This document shows positions 35,640-46,519 of a stretch of DNA of 64,000 nt, piece by piece. The stretch spans positions 69,721,739 through 69,785,738 of the forward strand of contig CM070548.1 in NCBI GenBank assembly GCA_036346405.1. Direction: 5' to 3'. Every line of letters begins with the position of its first letter. Within the stretch, counting starts at the first letter, position 1. The DNA is from Phyllostachys edulis (Eukaryota > Streptophyta > Magnoliopsida > Poales > Poaceae). The notes under the pieces were generated by a model that saw only the letters and a program-made list of their open reading frames with translations, was not told the origin of the DNA and searched no databases. A program made the position numbers and the translations under genes.

Positions 35640-35816
35640 TGTAAACATTGATTTGTGAAGAGCAATAAAGAGAAGCCTGAAGTTCCCTTATATCTCTGTG
35701 TTCAATCTATTATTCTGTTCTTGTGTTCTTGCATTGTTCTTATGATTCTGAGTTTGTCTACAAGGTAATCGGTCGGACTGGACTCGGAAACGATAGTTCC
35801 TCAACACGTTATCAGC
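35640..35816 (+). repeat. 5' LTR fragment of Element 4
   Basis: It shares TGTAAACATTGATTTGTGAA and the following bases with 42625-42666 and ends CCTCAACA before the primer site. It lacks about the first 94 bases of the LTR. It contains an AATAAA signal at 35664-35669. Confidence 0.87.
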
Positions 35817-35830
35817 ACGATCGACTCTCC
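35817..35830 (+). other. Primer binding site of Element 4
   Basis: CGTTATCAGCACGA follows the LTR end directly. This TTATCAGCACG form is known from one group of plant copia elements and differs from the TGGTATCAGAGC of Elements 1-3. Confidence 0.75.
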
Positions 35831-37294
35831 TCAGATCGAAAGGTAATTGTTGAGGAACGACACTTGTAGATTGAATCGTTTTTCTTTCTAGATCGCTTTC
35901 AATTATGCAAATTTGCTTTCTACATTGGTTTTCTACGGTGCAAATCCTCTCTAATCTACTGCGAGCCGACTTAAAGTCGCCGGTACAATGTCGATCGATA
36001 GATTGCATTAAAGATTGGATGTCAATTGTATCGTAGATTGGAAGTTGCAAATCCGTTCTAACCTACCGTGAGCCGACTTGAAGTCGCCGGCCAAGCCGAT
36101 CGGTGGGTGCATGAAAGAACAGAGGTTGATTGCACTACATTGCATCATATGAACAGTATTTTTTTTACATGAACAGTAAACTCGAGAGAAAAACAGCCGG
36201 TGGTTGGCCTCAGAGCCACGCGACGGCCAAGGCCAAGGCCGCCGCCGACCTAGAGTCAAGACGCACCGGCAAATGCCCAAAGTCGATGGGCATGCACAAG
36301 ACGCACACCACCTTCTCTCTAGCCGCCTGTCAGACGGGCTAAGTCGAGCCGCAAGCGGCGCTTCCTCGTCTGCCGCCAGGCACGAAACAAATAAAAGGGG
36401 GAAGGAGGAAGGGCTCGCCACCATGGTCTCAAGACAACGACCACCAAGACTTTCGCCCACTCAGAAGCGGCGGCGCCGCCGCCGTTCTCGCGGACCACAC
36501 CCCTCCTCCGCTTGAAGCCACAAATGAGCCGACCTCCGCCCATGCACGCCGCCGCCGGGACCTCCCGTGGACACCGCCGGATTGCCCGTAGCGACCGCCG
36601 TTCCATGCGCATCCCCACGCACGGAAGCCGCTGCTGCGCCGCAGAACTCCACGCTGTCAGAGTGGCGCAGCCACCGCGCTTAGCTCGCCCCCACGCCGCC
36701 AGAAGCGATGTAGTCACCACGGCGGCCGCCCGACGGCGCCCATACGGGCCGCCAGCAGCTTGCTCGTCAAGACGACGCCTGCAAGACAGGGGCGCCACAA
36801 GACGACGCCTATAGGGTCGCCCCGCCATACGGAGCAGCCGCTTCACATGCACATGTGCGCCGCCGCCAGCCTTGCATAGGGGTAGGGTAACCCTACCCCA
36901 TCGGCTTCCTTTGAAGCGGCTAAGTGAGCCGCCCCCTTTTTGGGCAGGTTGGGCCGGGGATAACGGCCCGTGGAAAGAAAAATTCGGGAAAAGCAAAAGA
37001 AATCTGAACTTTGCAAAAAGGCCCTCCGAAATCTAAAAATTACGCGAAAATTTTCTCTGAACTAAACTTTCGCGTTTTAACCCCTAGAAATTGTAGAATT
37101 CACCAAAAAGTCATTTTTCCAGCAGAAAATTGCCTCGGGAATTCATTTTTTGTGTGCATATTTTGCACTTTTAAAGCATGCTTAACTTTGTTATTGTTTT
37201 TCTACGCAATTTATTTATTGTATTTACTGTTTTTTATTATCTGTGATTGTTTATATTGCTTTTAATCATTGAAAATAGCAGTAAATCATGAAAA
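35831..37294. other. Long GC-rich leader of Element 4
   Basis: It contains two copies of a block with GAGCCGACTT and AAGTCGCCGG (35939-35983 and 36047-36091). A strongly GC-rich stretch (about 36180-36960) follows, with CGCCGCCG runs unlike the AT-rich gag next to it. ORFs exist in several frames on both strands, the longest on the minus strand (36319-36996), but none looks like a known protein. It may be an acquired host sequence or simply a structured leader. Confidence 0.55.
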
Positions 37295-38447
37295 ATGAAT
37301 AGAATAATGCAAGAACATTATGAGAATCTTTGCAACCATTTTATGCAAATTACCCGCAGTAATCTTATGCACCTTTTGGATGAATATGCAAATGACTGGC
37401 ATTACGGACTGAGAGTTCGAAGAGCTGGCCCAGCATGGCCAGAATTACTTGACTTGGGCATCAGATGTCGAAATTGTACTTAGTGCCAAGAAGCTCTGTG
37501 TTGCTATCGGACTTGGCACCTCGAAGGATGTCATTCCAACTGCTGAGAAAAATGATCAAGCACTTCATTTCCTCATACACCATCTCTGTCTAATGCTCAA
37601 GAATGAGTATATGGTAGAGAAGAATGCACTAGCTTTATGGACCGCCTTGAAGAAGCGGTTCGAGAAGCTGAAGTACATCATCCTTCCTCGTGCAGAGCAC
37701 GAATGGAATCGACTACGTTTTGCAGACTACAAGACCGTGGGGGAGTACAACTCTGCTTTGCACAGAATTTATACCAATCTTTAGCTCTATGGTAAGGCAA
37801 TCACGAACGAGGAGAAGATTGAGAAAACCCTCTCTACCTTTCACTCAAATGCAGTGCAATCCGCATGCAACTACTGTCAAGATGGTTACAAGGAGTATAC
37901 CGAACTAATTGACATTATGCAAGTTGCGGAAGCTCAAGATGAGGTTCTAAAGAAGAACTACATCTCACAGCCGTCTAGTAGAAAAGTTGGGCATGAAATC
38001 AACGCTAACAGCTACAAGGTGAGGAAGCCTCACTCAAAAGAAAGAGGCAAGAAGGGTAAGGGTCGCAAGACTAAATAGAATGCTCAAGCCAAGAAGGGCA
38101 GAGAAAAGAAGTGTGATGAGAAGCCCTATGGTCAGCAGGACTAAAGTTGCTACAAATGTGGCACTTAGGGACATTGGTCACGTGTTTGCCATGAGCCGCA
38201 ACACGTGATTGATGCTTTCAAGGCTAAGAAGAAGGGCAAAGTACAGCATGAGGCACACCTCGCCATTGCAGGCATAGAGGATCCACACTCATTGGTTGCA
38301 CCCATGGATATGGACAGCCTAGAAGCAGCCCCCATCATACCCTCTTTGGACATTGCAGCGGCAGCAGCTGTAGTTGCCGAAGAAGAAAAGATAGACATGG
38401 AGCAGATTCAGTCAGAAGTTTCTTCATACTTCGTTGATTTGATCTAG
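37295..38447 (+). pseudogene. gag of Element 4
   Basis: Capsid-like residues include ELAQHGQNYLTWASDVEIVL, then ALWTALKKRFEKLKYIILPR and AEHEWNRLRFADYKTVGEYN, with a TAG near 37782. After a frame change come HSNAVQSACNYCQDGYKEYT and a Lys-rich stretch. The zinc knuckle CYKCGT-stop-GHWSRVC (38150-38190) has correct C-C-H-C spacing, with a TAG at the sixth position. The tail is rich in Ala and acidic residues. The exact start is uncertain because the first codons lie in a different frame from the capsid. Confidence 0.82.
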
Positions 38448-40370
38448 TACACGCATTGCACTTAGATTTTTATAGTCATTTGCAGTTCATGGTTGTAATA
38501 GAACTTTGAATTATTGAATAATGGTTCTAAGCTCTAGGAGAGCAAAGAATTACATTCTTATAATGAGTTCCACAAGACTTTTCCCGTATTAATAATAGCA
38601 AGTTATGCTCTGTTTTGGAGTATTTTATTTATGTGTGGATTGGTTTCTACCCCATATTAATAAATATTTTATATATAAAAACGCGTGTGGCACCCTATGG
38701 AGGAAGTGTGCTTAGCGATAGTCGCACAACTATACCATATTGAGATGCATTTAAATTTTTCCAAATGGTCAAGAAGAATGTCGGTAGTCTTACGACAATC
38801 GCAGAAAGCGATACTTATATAATAGGCTCAGGAAGAGCCACAATTATACTCCCGATGAGCACAACATTGGTCATTGAAGAAGCTTTGTTGTACTCAGAAT
38901 CGACTAGAACTCTCTTAAGATTTAAGGATATTCGCGCTAACAGTCTCCATGTAGAGACTGAAGAAAAGTATGGTAAGGAATACATGCTTATTACAAAACG
39001 TGAAGAACATGGAAAAGGGGTATTAGAACGACTTCCTTTATATGAATCTAGGCTAAACTACACTAATATTAAGGCACCTGCAGCCTATACTGTCCTGAAA
39101 ACAACATTTAGAAGCTTTGAACTTTTCTGTCTCTGGCATGATAGATTAGGCCATCCGGTCTTAGGATGATGAGAAATATAATTACCAATTCTCAAGGATA
39201 TAATATTAATATAAAGAATTTCCCAAATCAAGAAGATTTTGTGTGCCTCGCATGAGCCACTAGGAAATTAATTACTAGACCTTCTACTCTGAAAGTGAAG
39301 GATGAAATCCCTGCTTTCCTGGACTATATCCAGGGAGACATTTGTGGTCCTATACAGTCCCTGTCAAGGCCATTTAAGTACTTCATGGTGCTTATCGATG
39401 CTTGCTCGAAATGGTCGCATGTATGCTTATTATCTACGAGAAACCATATTTTTGCAAAGCTGATCTTGTAGATAATTAAAATTAAGAATAATTTCCCTGA
39501 TCATCATATGAAGTCCATCAGAATGGACAACACCAGAGAATTTACTTCAAAGGCTTTTGATGATTATTGCATAGCAATGGGAATTATCGTTGAGCATTCA
39601 GTACCACATGTCCACACCCAGAATGGACTAGCGGAGGCATTAATTAAAAGAATTAAATTTATTGGCCGACTACATGTTGGGGACACGTACTTCTGCACAC
39701 AGCAACTCTCATCAATTTTAGACCGTTGGCATATAACATTCATTTACCTATGCAACTAGCGCAAGGATTAGCACTGAAAATCTCTCATCTCTGCAGGTTT
39801 GGTTGCAAGGTTTATGTACCTATACCACCACCGCAATAATCGCAATGGGACCTCTCCAAACTCGATATACGTTGGTTATGAGACAAAGATCCATAATCGT
39901 ATCTGGACCCTATGATTGGAGATTTGCATACAGCCCGCTTCGCTGATAGCATATTTGATGAGGATAGTTTCCCGTCATTAGGGGGAGAAAATTAACCTCT
40001 TAATGAACAATGTCGGGAAATAACATGGCAAGCCACGGGAATCCATGCACATGACCTGCACACTAGTGAAGCAAATAGAGAAATCCAGAAGATAATTGAT
40101 TTGCATGCTTTAGCGAATCAACTGCCTGACCACTTTAGTGATTTGAAGAGCGTGACCAAGTCGCATGTGCCTGCACGCAATGCACCAGAGAGGGTTGAAA
40201 TACCAAAGAAAATTGAATATATCCCTAATCCCGTCTAGAGGCCTCAGAATAAAAGGACGAGAACTGTGGCCCCTCGAATCTCGAGTAACCGGGGACGCCT
40301 GACGAAAAAGGATAAGAAGAACTTGACACAGTCGATCACTGAAGTTCTCCAGAATAAGAAGGGGAGCTAG
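38448..40370 (+). pseudogene. Protease and integrase of Element 4 pol
   Basis: The protease active site is readable as LSDSRTTI near 38710-38735, where a D-S-G/A-T-T motif is expected. The following 134 codons (38765 on) end in the HHCC start LWHDRLGHPVLG. Integrase continues with IQGDICGPIQSLSRPFKYFM (first Asp), IRMDNTREFTSKAFDDYC (second Asp) and HTQNGLAEALIKRIK (the Glu). Several stops and a shift near 39170-39480 break it. From about 39780 to 40370 only scraps of the integrase C-terminal region are readable. Confidence 0.85.
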
Positions 40371-41570
40371 TTGAGACCTGACACTAGTATGGAACCTTCA
40401 GTAAAAGGCATATCAGATTTGAATATTCCCATAAAGGGAGATATCAGCATGGATGTGTGCGCACATGTCGGAGCTGAAAAACTAAAGAGACTTGCCCCCA
40501 CAATTGGAAGCAGCGGTGAGCGAGTAGAAGCATTAGCAGAACCGCCATATGAAGAAATAGCTATAAATTATATGACTACGGGAGAATCTATGAATAGAAC
40601 AACAGCCAATGTCGATATTTATTTTGCAAAGAAAATTACCACAATCATCGATCTTGATCCAGAGCCTGCATCTCTCGCTGAATGTAAGAAAAGATAAGAC
40701 TGGAAAGATTGAAAGGAGGCAATAAGAATTATTATCTCTGAATAAAAGAGAGGTGTTTGGGCCTGTAAGGCTTATGCCTCCTTATGTGCACCCCGTAGGG
40801 TATAAGTGGGTATTTGTTCGAAAGAGAAATGAAAACAATGAAGTTGTAAGACATAAAGCAAGGCTTGTTGCACAGGGTTTCACTCAACGACCAGGAGTTG
40901 ATTATGAAGAAACTTATTCCCCGTCATGGGCAAAACTATCTTTAGATATTTAATCTCAATGGCAGTAAAACTGAATTTAGAAATGAAATTGATAGATGTG
41001 GTAACTACATACCTTTATGGAAACTTGGATTCGGACATTTACATGAAAGTACCTGAAGGTATCCCTGTCCCAAACCAAGATAGAGCAAATAGAAATCAGG
41101 CAAGCAGTAACCGAGAAAGTCATCAGATGGATCAAGCAATCGTATGTAATATGGTATAATCGCTTAAGCGACTTTCTCTGCAAGAAAGGCTATCCAAACA
41201 ATGAGGATTATCCATTTGTATTTATACGAAGATTCCAGGATGGATTTTTTATAATCTCAGTATATGTAGATGATCTGAATATCATCAGGACCTTGGAAGA
41301 TATTAAGAAAGCAAGCTCTTACCCAGAGTCGGAGTTCAAAATGAAAGATTTGGGTAAAACCAAATATTGCCAAGGCTTGCAGCTTGAGCATACCCCTAAA
41401 GGGATTTTAGTACATCAATCAACCTACACTCAGAAAGTGTTAGAAAGGTTCGGATTTGAAAAGACATACCCTTCGAAAGTGCCGATGGTCGGAAGATCCT
41501 TACAGCAAAACAAGGCCCCGTTCAGACCTAAAGAAGAGGGGGAGGAAGTCCTGGGACCGGAATTCCCATA
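40371..41570 (+). pseudogene. Reverse transcriptase of Element 4 pol
   Basis: It contains GYKWVFVRKRNENNEVVRHK, ARLVAQGFTQRPGVDYEETY, then after a frameshift near 40940 FRYLISMAVKLNLEMKLIDV and DIYMKVPEGI. The fingers-palm part with YVDD (IISVYVDDLNIIRTLEDIKK, near 41255) is in the original frame again. The first 100 codons (40371-40697) are a linker with PEPASLAECKKR at the end. The RT active site is intact, the gene is not. Confidence 0.87.
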
Positions 41571-42243
41571 CTTGAGCACAGTTGGAGCACTCATGTATTT
41601 AGCAAACTGTACTAGACCGGACATTGCATTTGCGATGAACCTTCTAGCAAGGTATAGTACAGAACCTACCAAAAGGCATTGGCAGGGAATAAAGAACATC
41701 TTCCGATACCTCCAAGGAAGTAAAGATCTTGGACTGTTCTACAGAAAGAACCAAGACCTAACTATGACTAGATTTGCAGATGCCGGGTACCTGTCGGACC
41801 CGCATACAGCTAAGTCACAAACATGCTATGTATTCTTGTGTGGTGGAACTGCAATTTCTTGAAAATCGTCTAAGCAAAGTCTTGTATCGACTTCGATGAA
41901 CTATTCAAAAATTATAGTACTGTACGAGGCCGCACGAGAATGTTTTTGGCTTCGACGAATGATTTACCGCATCCAGCAGTCATGTGGATTGAATACCGCA
42001 CAAACCCCCACTATTATCTATGAAGATAATGCAGCTTGTGTTGCACAGATGGGTTATGTGAAGAGTTCTCTCACAAAGCATATCAACTCCAAGTTCTTCT
42101 ATGCTCATGAATTGCAAAAGATGGACAAAATTAAAGTACTGCATACTAAGTCATGTGAAAATCTTGCAGATTTCTTCACTAAGTCACTTCCAACGTCTAG
42201 TTTTGAAAGATGCATACGTGGAATTGGAATGATAGGACTTTAA
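41571..42243 (+). pseudogene. RNase H of Element 4 pol
   Basis: LSTVGALMYLANCTRPDIAF leads in; FADAGYLSDPHTAKSQTCYV holds a catalytic Asp. A TGA at 41860-41862 replaces the Trp of the SW-S-K motif. KIIVLYEAARECFWLRRMIY then carries the Glu, and IIYEDNAACVAQMGYVKSSL and TKHINSKFFYAHELQKMDKI follow. It ends GIGMIGL and TAA. Apart from the one stop the frame is complete. Confidence 0.9.
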
Positions 42244-42521
42244 AAAGTGCAAAATTCAGAGGGAGAACCTTCACAAACTCTTTATTAAAGCTTGATCATA
42301 AAGATCGAGTACCCAAAGAATAAATCCTGAATATTAAATAAAATTGAGTGGATTGTATTCTTTTTCTCTTAACGAGTTTTCCTTAAGTTTCTCGGCTAAG
42401 GTTTGTGATGAAGCAATTCGTGCAACACAGCGGAACGCATGTCATGTACTCTTTCTCCAAAAATTTTCCACTGGGTTTTTATGGAGTTTTGATGAGACAT
42501 AAACATAACGGATGAGTGCCC
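42244..42521. other. 3' untranslated part of Element 4
   Basis: 278 bases after the RNase H stop, leading to the polypurine tract; no coding signal. Confidence 0.55.
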
Positions 42522-42666
42522 AAGGAGGAGTGTTAAGAAACCGGGCCCAAGACCGAAGAGTCTTGGCCTAGGTGAGCACCTTATCCATCCAATAGCCTAT
42601 ATAAAGGAGAGGAGACCCCCTCATTGTAAACATTGATTTGTGAATAGCAATAAAGAGAAGTCTAAA
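42522..42666 (+). repeat. Polypurine tract and truncated 3' LTR of Element 4
   Basis: AAGGAGGAG (42522-42530) precedes TGTTAAGAAACCGGGCCC (42531 on). The LTR contains a hairpin (CCAAGAC...GTCTTGG), a TATATAAAG box at 42598-42606 and AATAAA at 42649-42654. It breaks off near 42666 where the LINE tail starts, losing about its last 135 bases. Confidence 0.85.
42598..42606 (+). promoter_or_regulatory. TATA box of Element 4 LTR
   Basis: TATATAAAG lies 27 bases before the segment shared by both LTR fragments and about 45 bases before the AATAAA signal, as in short copia LTRs. Confidence 0.5.
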
Positions 42667-42821
42667 CATGTTTTTTTTTACAAAAAAAGAGAGGTTTCCC
42701 TAGTTTCTATTAAAAGAAACCAACTTACAAAGTTTACAAGCTATTCCAGAACAAACAAGAAATGAACCAACAGTGATTACAAACAACGCTGCTAGGACAC
42801 CAACCAAAGAACCTGCAAAGC

Positions 42822-42981
42822 ACTTCAACCTATTTCAACTGAGGAAACAAACTCAGTGAAAGCGCAAAACATTGCCCAGGCTAGCTACCACCGTGAACCT
42901 ACTAAGGACTTCAACCTATTTCAACTGAAGAAACAATCTCAGTGAAAGAGCAAAACACTGCCCAAGCTAGCTACTACCGTG
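42822..42981. repeat. Tandem 86-bp duplication at the LINE ORF2 end/3' UTR
   Basis: ACTTCAACCTATTTCAACTG occurs at 42822 and 42908, and the following bases agree with a few changes up to CTACC-CCGTGA. It lies just after the ORF2 stop. Confidence 0.88.
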
Positions 42982-42982
42982 A

Positions 42983-45900
42983 TCAAGTCCAGTCATCAAT
43001 CATCAGCTTCTTGATCCATGGTGTCCACCTCCTTCTCGCCCCAAAAACTTCCATCGCCACTTGACTCAGCACTTTAACGCCCTTGGCCAACAAGTCCTGA
43101 TCGACCTCCTTCTGCAATTTGGCTCAAAGCTCAATACAATGACAAATATCAAAAATTACATGAACTGGTTTTGAGGGCCACTTATGCTTGAAACATGCTT
43201 CATTACGCAATTTCCAAATGCTCCATATAACAGCAGCTATACCAACCAAAATCAATTTCCTTGCCCTCCTAGCAAACCTTCCAATCTAGTTGGTCATCAA
43301 CTGATGGATATCCACATGAGGGCAAGTCAAACCAAAAGCACAACCCACAACATTCCAAATAAACCTCGCTAAGGGACAAACCAAAAAAAGATTGATATTC
43401 TCATTCATTCCACAGAAAATGCTGATTTCTTAAAGCAAGATAAAAGGAATTAACATAAAACAAACCAGATTTTGACAAAAGCCACACCAACATATCATTC
43501 TCAGACCCCAGCTTAACACCACCACACTCACTTACTAATTTCTGTCATAAGCCTAAGTTGTCTCCCAATAAGATTCTTCGAAACTTGATAGAATCTAAAC
43601 CTTTAGCAAAAATATTTGCCACTGTGACCTGTTTATTATACACAAGGTTAAACAATCTAGCATACTTCACAGCAAAAGGAACATCCCCTAACCATAAATC
43701 TTCCCAGAACCTAGTTCTAGCACCATCACCCAATTTCCTTTTGCAACAAGAGAGGAAAACATCCTTCACCTCCATTAAACCCTTACAGAAGCAAGAATCT
43801 CCAACCTCAGCACTCGATTGTGTCAAGGTATTCTTGTTCAAGTACTTTTTCCGAATGATATCCTGCCACAGACCATCCCCATTTTCTAACCTCCACAACC
43901 ACTTACCTAAAAGAGCCAAATTCATGGATTTCAAATCAAGAACTCCTAAGCCCCCTTGAGACTAGGGTAAACATACCACTGGCCAACTAACCATATGATA
44001 TATTTTTTTGTGCCAACACCAGAACTACAAAGGAATCTTGACCCGAACCTATCCATTTTTCTCCCAACACCCACAGGTAATTTATAGAAGGACAATATGC
44101 AAAAAGGCAAACTACTTAAAGAAGAATTGATAAGCACCAAACGACCTTCTAAAGTTAGCATTTTACCTTGCCAACCCCTTAATTTATTCTCAAACTTGTC
44201 CTCAACAGGTTTCCAATCCAGATTTTCACCATTTTCCTATCCACAGGGATCCCTAGATATTTAAGAGGTAACTCCCCCCTCCCCACTTACAGGTAAAAAC
44301 ATCCTCATAAAATGCCTATTTAACAGCTCTAGTCCAATACAATAAACCCCACTCTTGTGAAAGTTTATTTTCAAACCTGATAAATGTTCAAACAAACAAA
44401 GGATAAATTTCAAATTTTTGGCACTCTCTTCATCATCCTGAGTCAAGAATATGGTATCATCAGCATACTGTAAAATGGCAGTCCCATCATTTAACAAATG
44501 AGAATTTAGGCTTTTAATCAAACCCTATCCTGAGCTTTCCTAATAAGATGAGCTAGAATGTCAGCTACAAGATCAAACAGTAGTGGTGACAAAGGATCAC
44601 CCTTCCTAAGACCTTTAAAAGTTTTAAAGTAAGGCCCAACATCATCATTTACTCTAACACACACTTGAACCCCACTAACCACATGCATTATGCAATCAGT
44701 CCACTTGGATGGAAAACCTTTCAACTCAAGAGTTTTAAAAAGAAAGTTCCACTTAACTTCGTCATAGGCCTTTTCAAAATCTACTTTGAACAAAATGCCA
44801 GACATCTTTCTCCTATGTAATTCATGCAGGGTTTCATGCAATATTAACACCACATCCATGATATACCTCCCCTTAAGAAAAGCAGATTGAGACTTAAGGA
44901 TTATCTTATCAATAACCCTAGCCAATCTACTAGTTAGAACCTTAGTTAAAATCTTATAACTTACATTCAATAAACAAATAGGTCTAAATTTTTGAATTCT
45001 ATCTGCATCTTTTCCTTTTGGCAACAAAGAAATGACTCCAAAATTAAGTCTTGCAATATTCACTTTCCCCGAAGCAAAACCATCTAAAATATTTTTCAGA
45101 TCAGCCGGAATCAGGGGCCAAAATTTTTGATAAAATTCAACTGGAAACTCATCTAGACCAGGAGCTTTATTCAATTCCATTGAAAAAACAGCAAATTGTA
45201 ACTCTACCAAAGTAAAATCCTGAATTAGGAGTTCTCTGTCCTGTTCATCTAATTGTGGATTGCCTTCCATCTCAATATTACACATAAAAGAATCAGATTT
45301 ACCAAAAAGACTTTTATAAAAAGCAGTAATGTACTTCATTAACTTTTCATCCCCTTCAATCACCCCTTCATCCTGATGTAAAGCATGAATGAATTTTTTT
45401 TCTCCTCCTTCCATTGGCTTTTGCATGATAAAATCTAGTATTACTATCACCCTCTAATAACATTTTTTCTTTAGATCTTTGAAACCATTTAAGTTCTTCC
45501 TCCTTCAAAATATTGTTTAACTGATTTTCTAGCTCAACCTTATACTCTCTTTTGGCAAAATCCAACCTATGGATTTCACCTTCTTTATCCAACATATCTA
45601 TTTGATTCAACAATTCCTTTTTATGTTTTCTATTAAAAAAACCCCCCACATTAGTATTCCACCCTTTTAACATCTTTCTCAGTTTGCTTTGCTAAGCATC
45701 AACAGGAGAAAACCCATCAGTGGGCTGCTCCCAGATTTTCTGAACTAACAAATACAAACCATCTCTCAAAAACCAAGTTAGTTCAAATCTGAAAAAAGAA
45801 CTCTTAGCAACCTTTCCCCCCTGTATCCACAACCAGAGGAACATGATCAGATAGCACTCTAGATAAAGACTTGGTGCACACCAAATGCTACTTTTGTTCC

Positions 45901-46504
45901 CAAGTATTACTCACCAAGACTCTATCTAGCAATTCATAAGTGGGATCCTCATGGTTATTACTCCAAGTAAATCTTCTACCACTAAGCTGTACTTCTCTCA
46001 AACCTACATTTTCTATAATGGAATTGAACAAAAAAAACTCCACCTACTACACACCCCTGGTTTATTTTTTTCACAAACTTTTCTAATAATGTTGAAATCT
46101 CCTGCTACAAAAATAGGTAATGAAATCAAATTGAACAACTGGGCTAATTGAACCAAGAATGCCTCTTTACCTTCTTGTTGAGTAGCCCCATACACAATGA
46201 CCAAGTCCCACATTAACTTGTCACTATTATTCTGGAGTGTCACTTTCACAAAATAATCTTCACACTGATGGCTTACAATAGACACTCCAACCAAAATTCC
46301 TCCTGATCTGCCTCTAGAAGGAGTCCAGATCCAAAAGAAGTCTAGAGCACCACAAATAGAACTCAACTCAGCTTGGTGGAAATCCTTTTCCATAGTTTTC
46401 TGGATGCCAACAAAGTCTAATTTTAGTTCTAAAATTGTTTCTCTAAGAAACCTCTTTTTAACAAGATCACCCAAACCTCTACAATTCCAAACTAAACCCG
46501 TCAT
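42983..46504 (-). pseudogene. LINE ORF2: endonuclease, reverse transcriptase, zf-RVT
   Basis: It starts MTGLVWNCRGLGD. The endonuclease has VYGATQ and VAGDFN, but the catalytic-site motif reads GIQKT where the family has QET, so the Glu is Lys. A frameshift near 46013 follows. The RT runs from KGWNTNVGGFFNRKHK (45673) through NFGVISLLPKGKDADRIQKF, SQSAFLKGRYIMDVVLILHE and VDFEKAYDEVKWNFLF. GLRKGDPLSPLLFDLVADIL then leads to ILQYADDTIFLTQDDEESAK, where YADD is intact. Later segments (LALLGKWLWRLENGDGLWQD, ARTRFWEDLWLGDVPFA) and the end WIKKLMIDDWT are the zf-RVT region. Several stops and shifts inactivate it. Confidence 0.92.
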
Positions 46505-46519
46505 TTTCTAAATTTTGTT

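Larger units (their letters stand above)
35640..42666 (+). mobile_element. Element 4: Ty1/copia retrotransposon with short LTRs
   Basis: The order is 5' LTR fragment, primer site (TTATCAGCACGA type), GC-rich leader, gag, protease, integrase, RT, RNase H, polypurine tract and 3' LTR fragment. Integrase precedes RT, so it is copia. Its proteins differ clearly from those of Elements 1-3 (for example GDICGPIQ and RMDNTREFTSKAFDDY in integrase). I cannot name the lineage with certainty. Combining the two LTR fragments gives an LTR of about 271 bases. All genes contain stops. Confidence 0.88.

Noticed and set aside
36319..36996. 225-codon minus-strand ORF
   Set aside because: Lies in the GC-rich leader of Element 4 with equally long ORFs in other frames; reads as Arg/Ala-rich sequence without a fold I can name. 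Kept only as a finding on composition.
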